A program made the translations under genes and the position numbers. From the NCBI GenBank assembly GCA_007127575.1, contig SKZC01000256.1, positions 1-5,394 on the forward strand: a stretch of 5,394 nt of DNA, in the 5' to 3' direction. The DNA comes from Gemmatimonadota bacterium (GTDB taxonomy: Bacteria > Gemmatimonadota > Gemmatimonadetes > Longimicrobiales > Gaopeijiaceae). The notes below the pieces were generated by a model. The model saw nothing but the letters and a program-made list of their open reading frames with translations, was not told where the DNA came from and made no database searches. This document shows, in pieces, positions 1 to 5,394 of this stretch (positions are counted from its first letter, which is position 1; each line of letters opens with the position of its first letter).

Positions 1-922
1 CAGCGATGAAGGTGACGTTCCGCAGGGCGGCCGCCGGGTCCGTACGCTCCAGCACCTTCATCATGACGATCCCCACCATAGAGGCCAGCAAGCCCACCAC
101 CACGGTGACGATGGGAAGGGCTACGGCCTCCAGCACACTGGCCGCCATCACGGTGGAGGTGGCTCCGATGGCGATGGTGGCCACGATCGAGCCGACATAG
201 GACTCGAAGATGTCGGCTCCCATCCCTGCCACGTCGCCGACGTTGTCTCCTACGTTATCGGCAATGGTGGCCGGGTTCCGTGGGTCGTCCTCCGGAATTC
301 CCGCCTCCACCTTTCCGACGAGATCCGCCCCCACATCCGCAGCTTTGGTGAAGATTCCCCCTCCCACACGGGCGAAGAGAGCGATGGTGCTAGCCCCCAT
401 GGCGAAGCCGGAGATGACCTCGGCGAAGAACGGGAGCTCCCCGGTCCCGGGGGTGGCTCCAGCCGCGTAGATCCAGTAGAGGACTCCCAACCCCAGAAGT
501 CCCAGCGAGGCCACGGAAAGCCCCATCACCGATGCGCCGAAGAAGGACACCCGGAGCGCCAGGCCCTGCCCGTGGTCGTTGGCCGCAGCAGAGGTGCGAA
601 CGTTGGCCCGGGTGGCTGCCTTCATTCCGAAGAAACCCGCCAGAGCCGAGCAGATGGCCCCGGCCACGTAGGCCACAGTGGTATGCGGACCCACGGCCAG
701 CGCCAGCAGCACCCCCACCACGGCCACGAAGACGGCCAGGATGGAGTATTCTCGCCGGAGAAACGTCATGGCCCCGGCGTGGATCTGCTCCGCCAGGTCC
801 TGCATGAGGTCGTTACCGGCGTCCTGACGTTTCACGTACCCGTAGATTCCGGCCGCCGTGACGAGGCCCAGCACTCCCGCAAGCCAGGCCCAGTCCGTAA
901 CGGTCAACACGAAGTCAGCCAT
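1..922 (-). CDS. hppA: Membrane-bound ion-translocating pyrophosphatase, N-terminal part (cut by window edge)
   Basis: This is the N-terminal 307 codons of a membrane pyrophosphatase, an integral membrane pump that hydrolyses pyrophosphate and moves H+ (or Na+) across the membrane. The reading frame is open from the ATG at 922-920 to the window edge. The family signature is unmistakable: GGGIFTKAADVGADLVGK at about residues 187-204, then the substrate and Mg-binding stretch EAGIPEDDPRNPATIADN (206-223), DNVGDNVGDVAG (222-233) and GADIFESYVGS (from 235). Hydrophobic membrane segments alternate with these loops, starting at about residues 5-30. The family is usually about 650-800 residues, so more than half is missing here. 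The residue that separates K+-dependent from K+-independent types lies outside the window, so subtype and ion cannot be called. A purine-rich AAGGGAG about 11 bases before the ATG is a loosely spaced ribosome binding site. It follows pth by 90 bases on the same strand; no convincing promoter of its own is visible. Confidence 0.97.
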   Translation of the reverse strand, partial: MADFVLTVTDWAWLAGVLGLVTAAGIYGYVKRQDAGNDLMQDLAEQIHAGAMTFLRREYSILAVFVAVVGVLLALAVGPHTTVAYVAGAICSALAGFFGMKAATRANVRTSAAANDHGQGLALRVSFFGASVMGLSVASLGLLGLGVLYWIYAAGATPGTGELPFFAEVISGFAMGASTIALFARVGGGIFTKAADVGADLVGKVEAGIPEDDPRNPATIADNVGDNVGDVAGMGADIFESYVGSIVATIAIGATSTVMAASVLEAVALPIVTVVVGLLASMVGIVMMKVLERTDPAAALRNVTFIA

Positions 923-1012
923 TCTTACAAAGTCTCCCTTTCCGGTTCGTTTCGTGCGTCACACCCACCCACCCCCATGCGCCGACACGCCCGAGGGACT
1001 CCAGGGACCAGG
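923..1012 (-). other. Short pth-hppA intergenic stretch, G-rich on minus strand
   Basis: The 90 bases contain a G-rich run on the minus strand (GGGGGTGGGTGGG, 965-977) and the hppA ribosome binding site near 934-940. A TTGACC overlaps the pth stop codon but has no matching -10 at 16-18 bases, so I do not call a promoter. I see no terminator hairpin; pth and hppA may be cotranscribed. Confidence 0.4.
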
Positions 1013-1573
1013 TCAACGGTTGTAATCGCTCATTGCCACCTCCACTCCGCCGGAGAGCCAGGCCTCGATGGCCTCCACCAGCTCCGGCAGGAGTCCGAGG
1101 ATCGTCTCTTTATCCTCGTCCGCCATAGGGGAGAGAACCCAATCGGCCCAATCCCAACCCTCCGGCGGACGTCCCACCCCGATCCGAAGGCGGGCGTATT
1201 CGTCCGTGCCCAGCACCGATGAAATGGAACGCAGTCCGTTGTGCCCTCCCGGACTCCCCCGGGGCCGAAGCCGCACCCGGCCCACCTCCAAGGCGGCGTC
1301 ATCCACCACCACCAGAAGGTCTTGGGCGGGATCGAACTCCTCCCCCCGGAGAGGGGCCACGGCTGCACCGCTCCGGTTCATAAACGTGGCCGGCTTCACC
1401 AGGGTGACCGGTGTACCGTGCCGCGACCCGTGGGTGCACCAGGCCGGCCCCTCCCTCTGGAAGGGACCCCAACCCCACTCATGAGCCACCCGGTCCACCA
1501 CCCACCAGCCCACGTTGTGCCGGGTCTCGTCGTACTCGGGGCCTGGGTTTCCAAGCCCCACCACGTACTTCAC
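1013..1573 (-). CDS. pth: Peptidyl-tRNA hydrolase
   Basis: Bacterial-type peptidyl-tRNA hydrolase, 186 residues, close to the usual 185-200. In the cytoplasm it cleaves the ester bond of peptidyl-tRNAs that fall off stalled ribosomes, freeing tRNA. The N-terminus GLGNPGPEY (6-14) followed by TRHNVGWW gives the conserved Asn9 and catalytic His19. PATFMNRSG (61-69) supplies Asn66, Asp91 matches the aspartate that supports the histidine, and GGHNGLRS (109-116) supplies Asn112. The segment around Asp91 reads VVDDAALEVG where the family usually has HDDLDLPxG, a local divergence that keeps the first Asp. The start is GTG (1573-1571): the TAG that ends rplY is in this same frame 27 bases upstream, so no longer start is possible, and the conserved MKYVVGLGNPG begins exactly here. 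No strong Shine-Dalgarno sequence is visible, which suggests translation coupled to rplY. The gap to rplY is 24 bases, consistent with one operon. Confidence 0.97.
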   Translation of the reverse strand: MKYVVGLGNPGPEYDETRHNVGWWVVDRVAHEWGWGPFQREGPAWCTHGSRHGTPVTLVKPATFMNRSGAAVAPLRGEEFDPAQDLLVVVDDAALEVGRVRLRPRGSPGGHNGLRSISSVLGTDEYARLRIGVGRPPEGWDWADWVLSPMADEDKETILGLLPELVEAIEAWLSGGVEVAMSDYNR

Positions 1574-1597
1574 GTCCGGACCAAGGGATCGGGGAAA

Positions 1598-2293
1598 CTA
1601 GCCCTCCCCCTCCTCCTGCGGTTCCTCGTCGGCGCCGGCTTCGGTCTCTTCTGCCGCCTCTTCCTCCTCGCCCACTCGAAGCACCTCTACATCTTCCTCC
1701 TCGTCCACTTCCGGCTCCTCCAGAACCAGCTTCGGCATGAGGACGGAGCAGACGGTGCGCTCTTCCTCCAGGAGGACCTCCACCCCTTCGGGCATGTCCA
1801 GATCCGAGACGTGGAGGGAGTCACCCAGAGTCAGGTGACTTACGTCCAGGTCGATGGACTCGGGGATCAAAGCCGGGACGCATCGGATGGGAAGGTCATG
1901 CACGACCTGCTCCATGACCCCGCCCTCCTCCTTCACACCGATGGGCGTACCCAGCAGATGGACGGGCACCTCCAACTGCACCGCCACACCCTCCTGGATC
2001 CGGAAGAAGTCCACGTGGAGGATGGCGGGCCGGTATGGATGGGTCTGGATATCCCGAACCAGCGTCTGGATCTCATCGTCTTCCCCCTTCACGGCGAGGG
2101 AAACAATGGTGTTGTCCACCGAAATGGACTCGAAGAGGTTTTCCACCTCCCGGGTCTCCAGCGAGAGACTCACGGACTCAGCGCCGGGCCCGTAGACCAC
2201 CGCGGGGACCTGTCCCCCTGCCCGAAGCTTTCGAGCCACCCCCTTCCCTGTCTTCGTCCGCCGTTCGGCATTCAATGTTGCACGCAGTGCCAT
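1598..2293 (-). CDS. rplY: 50S ribosomal protein L25 / general stress protein Ctc (long form)
   Basis: Two-domain (TL5/Ctc-type) ribosomal protein L25, 231 residues, compared with about 94 for the single-domain E. coli protein and 185-220 for most Ctc forms. It binds 5S rRNA in the large subunit. The N-terminal RNA-binding domain covers about residues 3-95: GKGVARKLRAGGQVPAVVYG (17-36) and HPYRPAILHVDFFRI (85-99) are typical. The C-terminal beta domain covers about 100-187. It ends in a very acidic tail, residues 191-231, with 22 Asp/Glu out of 41 and a single Arg; the tail is probably disordered. The ATG at 2293-2291 has a fair ribosome binding site, GAGAGAGG, a few bases upstream, and homology begins at residue 2-3. 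It lies between prs (107-base leader with hairpins) and pth (24 bases), the common prs-rplY-pth order. The stop is TAG. Confidence 0.96.
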   Translation of the reverse strand: MALRATLNAERRTKTGKGVARKLRAGGQVPAVVYGPGAESVSLSLETREVENLFESISVDNTIVSLAVKGEDDEIQTLVRDIQTHPYRPAILHVDFFRIQEGVAVQLEVPVHLLGTPIGVKEEGGVMEQVVHDLPIRCVPALIPESIDLDVSHLTLGDSLHVSDLDMPEGVEVLLEEERTVCSVLMPKLVLEEPEVDEEEDVEVLRVGEEEEAAEETEAGADEEPQEEGEG

Positions 2294-2400
2294 AATCCGC
2301 CTCTCTCGTTATCGGCCCACGGCCGACGTGTTCTCTCCGTCCCGGAACCGGAGCATCCGGGACCGCTTGGACGAACCGAAGTGTTCGCTCCGGCCGTCCG
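2294..2400 (-). promoter_or_regulatory. Structured leader of rplY (three inverted repeats)
   Basis: The 107 bases between prs and rplY hold three perfect inverted repeats in transcript order: CGAAC/GTTCG at 2383-2387 and 2372-2376 (6-base loop); an 8-bp stem GTCCCGGA/TCCGGGAC at 2356-2363 and 2339-2346 (9-base loop); and TCGGCC/GGCCGA at 2321-2326 and 2312-2317 (3-base loop). None is followed by a T-run, so they do not look like standard intrinsic terminators. The last one ends about 18 bases before the ATG, just ahead of the ribosome binding site. The region may protect or separate the prs and rplY messages or control rplY translation. The repeats are seen directly; any function is inferred. 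Confidence 0.5.
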
Positions 2401-3372
2401 TCACTCGTCTTCCTCATGTCGAAGCTCGAAAAGCTGGCTCACCGACTCATTGGAGTGGATGTACTTCATCGCTCGTGCCAGGAGCTCCGCCACCGACAAG
2501 ACGGTGAGCTTTTCGAACCTCCGCTCCTCGGGAACCGGAATGGTGTTGGTCACCACCAGCTCCGTCAGAGGAGCAGCCGAGAGTTTTTCCACCGCATTCC
2601 CCGAGAGCAGTGCGTGACTGGCGCACGCATACACGGCCCGGGCGCCCCTTCGGTCCAGGGCCCGGATGGCCTCGGCCATCGTCCCTCCGGTATCCACCAT
2701 GTCGTCGGTGACGAGACATACCCGGCCATCCACATCCCCCACCACGGTGAGGACCTCGGACTCATTGGGAGCGGGTCGCCGCTTGTCGATGATGGCGAAG
2801 GTGGCTCCCAGCCGGCGAGCGAACCCCCGGGCCATCTTCGCCGCTCCTACATCGGGGGCCACCACCACCAGGTCGTCGAATCCCTTTTCCAGGAAGTAGC
2901 GGGTGAAGACGGGAGCCGCATACAGGTGATCCACCGGGATGTCGAAAAAGCCCTGGATCTGATGCTGGTGAAAGTCCATGCCCAACACCCGGTCCGCCCC
3001 GGCGGTGACCACCAGATTTGCGTGGAGTTTCGCCCCGATGGCCACGCGGGGCTGATCCTTTCGGTCCTGCCTACCGTACCCGAAGTAGGGGATCACAGCC
3101 GTGACCCGAGCCGCCGAGGCTCGCTTCGCCGCGTCGATGAGGAGAAGGAGCTCCAGGATGTTGGATGGAGGCGCGGGGGTGGGCTGAATGATGAAGACGT
3201 CCCTGCCCCGGGCATTCCGATCGATACGGACGAAGATCTCCCCGTCTGCGAAATCGAGGATGGTGGCTCCGTCCGTCGGCTTTCCCAGGATCCCGCCGAT
3301 CTCCTCCGCCAGCGGTCGGTTCGCCCGACCGGAGAGAAGGAGCATGGGCCCCCGTTGAAAGGTGTCGTCCAT
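2401..3372 (-). CDS. prs: Ribose-phosphate pyrophosphokinase (PRPP synthase)
   Basis: Class I PRPP synthase, 323 residues (family about 310-320). It transfers pyrophosphate from ATP to ribose 5-phosphate, giving PRPP for purine, pyrimidine, NAD, His and Trp synthesis in the cytoplasm. Visible landmarks are SGRANRPLAEEI (14-25), FADGEIFVRI (41-50), the ATP-binding flexible loop PYFGYGRQDRKDQPRV (95-110), metal-binding His135 in MDFHQHQIQGFFDIPVDHLYA (132-152, usually DLHxxQIQ), VAPDVGAAK (171-179), catalytic Lys197 in AIIDKRR, and the PRPP loop DDMVDTGGT (223-231). All key residues are intact. The annotated ATG (3372-3370) has a poor ribosome binding site; Met10, preceded by a GGGGG run about 4-8 bases upstream, sits right before the conserved LLLSGRANRP and could be the true start, giving 314 residues. 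A candidate promoter lies 43-71 bases upstream. It is followed by rplY after 107 bases. Confidence 0.97.
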   Translation of the reverse strand: MDDTFQRGPMLLLSGRANRPLAEEIGGILGKPTDGATILDFADGEIFVRIDRNARGRDVFIIQPTPAPPSNILELLLLIDAAKRASAARVTAVIPYFGYGRQDRKDQPRVAIGAKLHANLVVTAGADRVLGMDFHQHQIQGFFDIPVDHLYAAPVFTRYFLEKGFDDLVVVAPDVGAAKMARGFARRLGATFAIIDKRRPAPNESEVLTVVGDVDGRVCLVTDDMVDTGGTMAEAIRALDRRGARAVYACASHALLSGNAVEKLSAAPLTELVVTNTIPVPEERRFEKLTVLSVAELLARAMKYIHSNESVSQLFELRHEEDE

Positions 3373-3414
3373 TAGGCCGTCCCAGATCGGCGGTCGAAAG
3401 GCTCACAGCCGAAA

Positions 3415-3443
3415 AACCTAGGCCGGGCCGGGAGAAGCGTCAA
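3415..3443 (-). promoter_or_regulatory. Candidate sigma-70-type promoter for prs
   Basis: On the minus strand a -35-like TTGACG (3443-3438, five of six consensus bases) is separated by exactly 17 bases from a -10-like TAGGTT (3420-3415, three of six, keeping the key first T, second A and last T). Transcription would start near 3408, giving a leader of roughly 35 bases before the prs ATG. The position is sensible: just after the upstream gene and its 3' hairpin. The -10 is weak and the spacer very GC-rich, so this is a plausible call rather than a sure one. Confidence 0.45.
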
Positions 3444-3464
3444 CGCCCCAAAGGGGGTGGGGCG
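3444..3464 (-). terminator. Hairpin after the 613-residue gene, possible terminator
   Basis: A perfect 7-bp inverted repeat CGCCCCA/TGGGGCG with a 7-base loop starts 5 bases after the TGA of the upstream gene. No T-run follows directly, so it lacks the usual intrinsic terminator tail; it may act as a weak terminator or as a 3'-end stabiliser of that message. The downstream promoter candidate begins at once after it, which supports a transcription boundary here. Confidence 0.4.
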
Positions 3465-3468
3465 GGGA

Positions 3469-5310
3469 TCAGCGGGAGGAGGAGTCCTCCACCTTGAAGG
3501 TCCGGGTGGCCCGGGCCGGCTCTCGTCCTGAGAGCTCCACCGAGAGCTCCAGCTCGTACCGACCCGGAGACAAGCCCTCCAGATCCAGGTTCACCGCCCG
3601 GAAGAGGACGCCGGTCCCCTCCTCCACCTCCTCCCAGGATACGTCGGTGGGTCGCTCCGGCGTCACAAGTCGGAGCCATTGGCCGATCCTCCGCAGGAAG
3701 CCTGGCCCTTCCTCCCGGACCCGGAGCCGAAAGCGCACGGGCATATCTCCCGGGGAGAGGTTGTAGACCTCCCACGCAATCCCCAGCCGTTCTCCTTCGG
3801 GAACCGAAGGGAACGGCAGGACGGAGGGAAGAACCCCGGAAAGCGAGCCGGGCGACGGATCCTCGGGCTCGGTGACCACGAGGTCAGAGATGGAGACTAC
3901 CCCTCTGGGAAGGTCTTCTTGCTCCAAACCGTACCGGAGGCGCCAGGCCAGAGCCTCCTCCGGATCCCACACCTCCACACTCGCCAGATAGGACCCGTTG
4001 GGAGCCTGAAGCGTGAGCACGCCGTCCGTTCCTCCCTCGTCCCTGGTGCGGGCCACCTCCACCCCGTCTTCGGTGAGCAAGAACAACCCCTTCTCGAACG
4101 GCCCGACACCGGGCTCGGGGTCCCCTTCCCCGCCCCTCGGGATCCGGTGGCCCAGAACGACGAGAATAGAGTCACCTCGGCGGAATACGGCCTGCTGGGC
4201 CTCCAGAGCTCGAATCCGAGGGGCGTACGAGGGAGCGTAGCGGGTTCGGGCCCGTCGCTCGTCCAGGGTCCAGTCCCCCAAGGGGATGGCCGTCGGGTTT
4301 CGGAGCTGGTCGCCCACCGGGAGAATCCGACGACTCTTGGGCTGGAACCGCCCCAGGACCCCCGGAGGTCCCATACCCACGCGGCCCGGGGGATCGCGTT
4401 GCCGTTCGAACCCGGCTTCCGGGCCGTACCGAACCAGGATTTCCGCCAGATCCCGGCTCCAGCTCATCCCGTACGGGTTGCGGGCACCTTCATGGATTCG
4501 GGCCAGCGTATGGCGGGTGAGGTGTTCGGTCCATCGGTCGTTTCCAGGGACCAGAACGAGCGGATTCGCCATAGCCCAGAGCCGGTCACGCCCCTGGATC
4601 CCCACCTCGCCGAGCCACCCCCGAGCGTTTCGATCCAGGAGAAACTCCGGATCCTCCCACTCCTCGCGAAGGTCCCGGGGCATCTCCCCCAGGGCGTTCT
4701 GGAACCGATCCTCCGCCTCCCAATATCGGCCTTCGTAGTGCAGTGCCATCCCCTCCAGGGCCAGGCACCACCACCCCGTGGCTCCCGAGCATTCCCGGGC
4801 CAGATCCCTGGCCCCGTCCCAGCGCCCCGCCTCCCCCAGGTAGCGCACCCGCTGGCCCAGAATCCAGTCGTCTCCCCCCACCTCTCGCTCGAGCTCCCCC
4901 AGGGCCTCCAGGAGCTCCAGTCGCGCATCGGTGATGGCCGGATCTTCCGGTGGGGCAGTCCAGTCATCCGAGCGGCTATGTCGGATGCACATCCGCCCCA
5001 CACGGTCGTCACAGGTCCCACCCATCCCGCTCCACGTCATGGGAAGGTGTCGAACGCGGAGGCGTTCGAAGCGAGCCTGGGCCCCACGGGCGTCCCGTAG
5101 GACGGCAGCAGAGTCCACGGGCGGAGGGCCTGCGGTTCGCGGCGCGTTCGAGGCCACCACGCCGTCCGGTCCCGTAGAGACCCCGGCACCGGGGGAAGCC
5201 TGGCTCCCCAGGAGGTAGAGCGGCGCCACCAGAAGGACCATGAAGGCAGCGGCAGCGGCCCTGACCAACGTCCCACCCCCGTCTCCGGGGAAGATGAGAG
5301 TCCTGCTCAT
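3469..5310 (-). CDS. Exported protein of unknown function with degenerate GWxTD-like domain
   Basis: 613 residues, function not recognised. The N-terminus has a basic stretch and a hydrophobic core (about residues 18-35, AAAAAFMVLLVAPLYLLG) followed by SQASPG, fitting a signal peptide or single membrane anchor, then a Pro/Gly-rich linker to about 65. Residues 66-215 look helical and TPR-like (RVRYLGEAGRWDGARDLA, then WCLALEGMALHYEGRYWEAEDRF). Residues 245-303 resemble a GWxTD domain: WAMANP, GNDRWTEH, SWSRD (283-287) in place of GWxTD, then ILVRYGPE. Residues 365-480 and 500-608 appear beta-rich (LFLLTEDG, GSYLASVEVWD, IAWEVYNLSPGD, LSPGRYELELSVEL), like extracellular sandwich domains. The four cysteines form two CX7C pairs. 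The ATG at 5310-5308 lies 10 bases after the tRNA and lacks a clear ribosome binding site; a TTG at codon 15 preceded by GGGGGTGGG would give a tidier signal peptide. The family assignment is inference; that it is a real exported protein is well supported. Confidence 0.85.
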   Translation of the reverse strand: MSRTLIFPGDGGGTLVRAAAAAFMVLLVAPLYLLGSQASPGAGVSTGPDGVVASNAPRTAGPPPVDSAAVLRDARGAQARFERLRVRHLPMTWSGMGGTCDDRVGRMCIRHSRSDDWTAPPEDPAITDARLELLEALGELEREVGGDDWILGQRVRYLGEAGRWDGARDLARECSGATGWWCLALEGMALHYEGRYWEAEDRFQNALGEMPRDLREEWEDPEFLLDRNARGWLGEVGIQGRDRLWAMANPLVLVPGNDRWTEHLTRHTLARIHEGARNPYGMSWSRDLAEILVRYGPEAGFERQRDPPGRVGMGPPGVLGRFQPKSRRILPVGDQLRNPTAIPLGDWTLDERRARTRYAPSYAPRIRALEAQQAVFRRGDSILVVLGHRIPRGGEGDPEPGVGPFEKGLFLLTEDGVEVARTRDEGGTDGVLTLQAPNGSYLASVEVWDPEEALAWRLRYGLEQEDLPRGVVSISDLVVTEPEDPSPGSLSGVLPSVLPFPSVPEGERLGIAWEVYNLSPGDMPVRFRLRVREEGPGFLRRIGQWLRLVTPERPTDVSWEEVEEGTGVLFRAVNLDLEGLSPGRYELELSVELSGREPARATRTFKVEDSSSR

Positions 5311-5320
5311 ATCTGTATCA

Positions 5321-5391
5321 TTGGCCCGGGTGGATTCGAACCACCACCGCCGGTTCCAAAGACCGGTGTCCTGCCATTAGACGACGGGCCA
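5321..5391 (-). tRNA. trnQ: tRNA-Gln (anticodon UUG)
   Basis: A 71-base tRNA without encoded CCA. The acceptor stem TGGCCCG/CGGGCCA pairs over all 7 bp including the weak U1-A72 pair typical of tRNA-Gln. The D-arm is GTC/GAC with loop TAATGGCAG. The anticodon stem CCGGT/ACCGG encloses loop CTTTGGA, giving anticodon TTG (5359-5357), which reads CAA and CAG. A 4-base variable loop and the T-arm GGTGG-TTCGAAT-CCACC follow. The unpaired base 73 is A (5321), whereas E. coli tRNA-Gln has G. Only 3 bases precede it in the window, so its promoter is out of view. In many bacteria tRNA-Gln lies just before prs. Confidence 0.96.
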
Positions 5392-5394
5392 GCA

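Noticed and set aside
965..977. Possible G-quadruplex (minus strand GGGGGTGGGTGGG)
   Set aside because: Only three runs of three or more G are present, so a stable three-tier quadruplex is not supported.
572..1222. 216-codon open frame on the plus strand
   Set aside because: It runs antisense over hppA and pth and has no recognisable feature.
1600..1720. Pyrimidine-rich CTC/TTC repeats on the plus strand
   Set aside because: They are explained by Glu and Asp codons of the acidic L25 tail on the other strand rather than by a separate DNA repeat element.
1241..2617. 458-codon open frame on the plus strand
   Set aside because: It lies antisense across pth, rplY and the end of prs, all of which have clear family motifs. 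Long antisense frames are expected in GC-rich DNA, and its translation shows no recognisable domain.
2416..3375. 319-codon open frame on the plus strand
   Set aside because: It mirrors prs almost exactly; prs is unambiguous.
3679..5100. 473-codon open frame on the plus strand
   Set aside because: It is antisense to the 613-residue gene, rich in Pro, Arg and Gly in the manner of a shadow frame, with no domain. The minus-strand protein has a signal peptide and ordered domain-like structure.
5321..5391. tRNA gene as an integration (attachment) site
   Set aside because: No integrase, no duplicated tRNA 3' end and no other mobile-element sign is present in the window.

Overview
The window is a GC-rich bacterial segment in which every supported gene reads on the minus strand, so transcription runs from high to low coordinates. 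In that order it holds a tRNA-Gln(UUG), a 613-residue exported protein of unknown function, prs (PRPP synthase), rplY/ctc (ribosomal protein L25), pth (peptidyl-tRNA hydrolase) and the first 307 codons of a membrane-bound ion-pumping pyrophosphatase (hppA), which runs off the low-coordinate edge. Spacing is tight: 10, 96, 107, 24 (after the rplY stop is excluded, 1574-1597) and 90 bases lie between consecutive genes. There are no mobile elements, CRISPR arrays or integrases.

The organism is most likely a high-GC, non-model Gram-negative bacterium. I lean towards Gemmatimonadota or a neighbouring environmental phylum. The main reason is the 613-residue protein, whose central part looks like a diverged GWxTD domain and whose overall style matches proteins I associate with that phylum. 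This is an inference from memory and no database search was run.

Layout by region: 5321-5391 tRNA-Gln; 3469-5310 exported protein; 3373-3468 an intergenic stretch with a perfect 7-bp hairpin followed by a good candidate promoter for prs; 2401-3372 prs; 2294-2400 an rplY leader with three inverted repeats and a possible pseudoknot; 1598-2293 rplY; 1013-1573 pth; 923-1012 a short gap; 1-922 hppA.

The core is the well-known prs-rplY-pth translation/nucleotide cluster, often preceded by tRNA-Gln in other bacteria. PRPP feeds nucleotide synthesis and releases pyrophosphate downstream, L25 binds 5S rRNA, Pth recycles peptidyl-tRNA, and the pyrophosphatase turns pyrophosphate from biosynthesis and tRNA charging into an ion gradient. 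The unexpected part is the exported-protein gene sitting between tRNA-Gln and prs, starting only 10 bases after the tRNA. The most interesting leads are this tRNA-mRNA junction, the unrecognised 613-residue protein, and the structured rplY leader. I do not see a clearly new multi-gene system.
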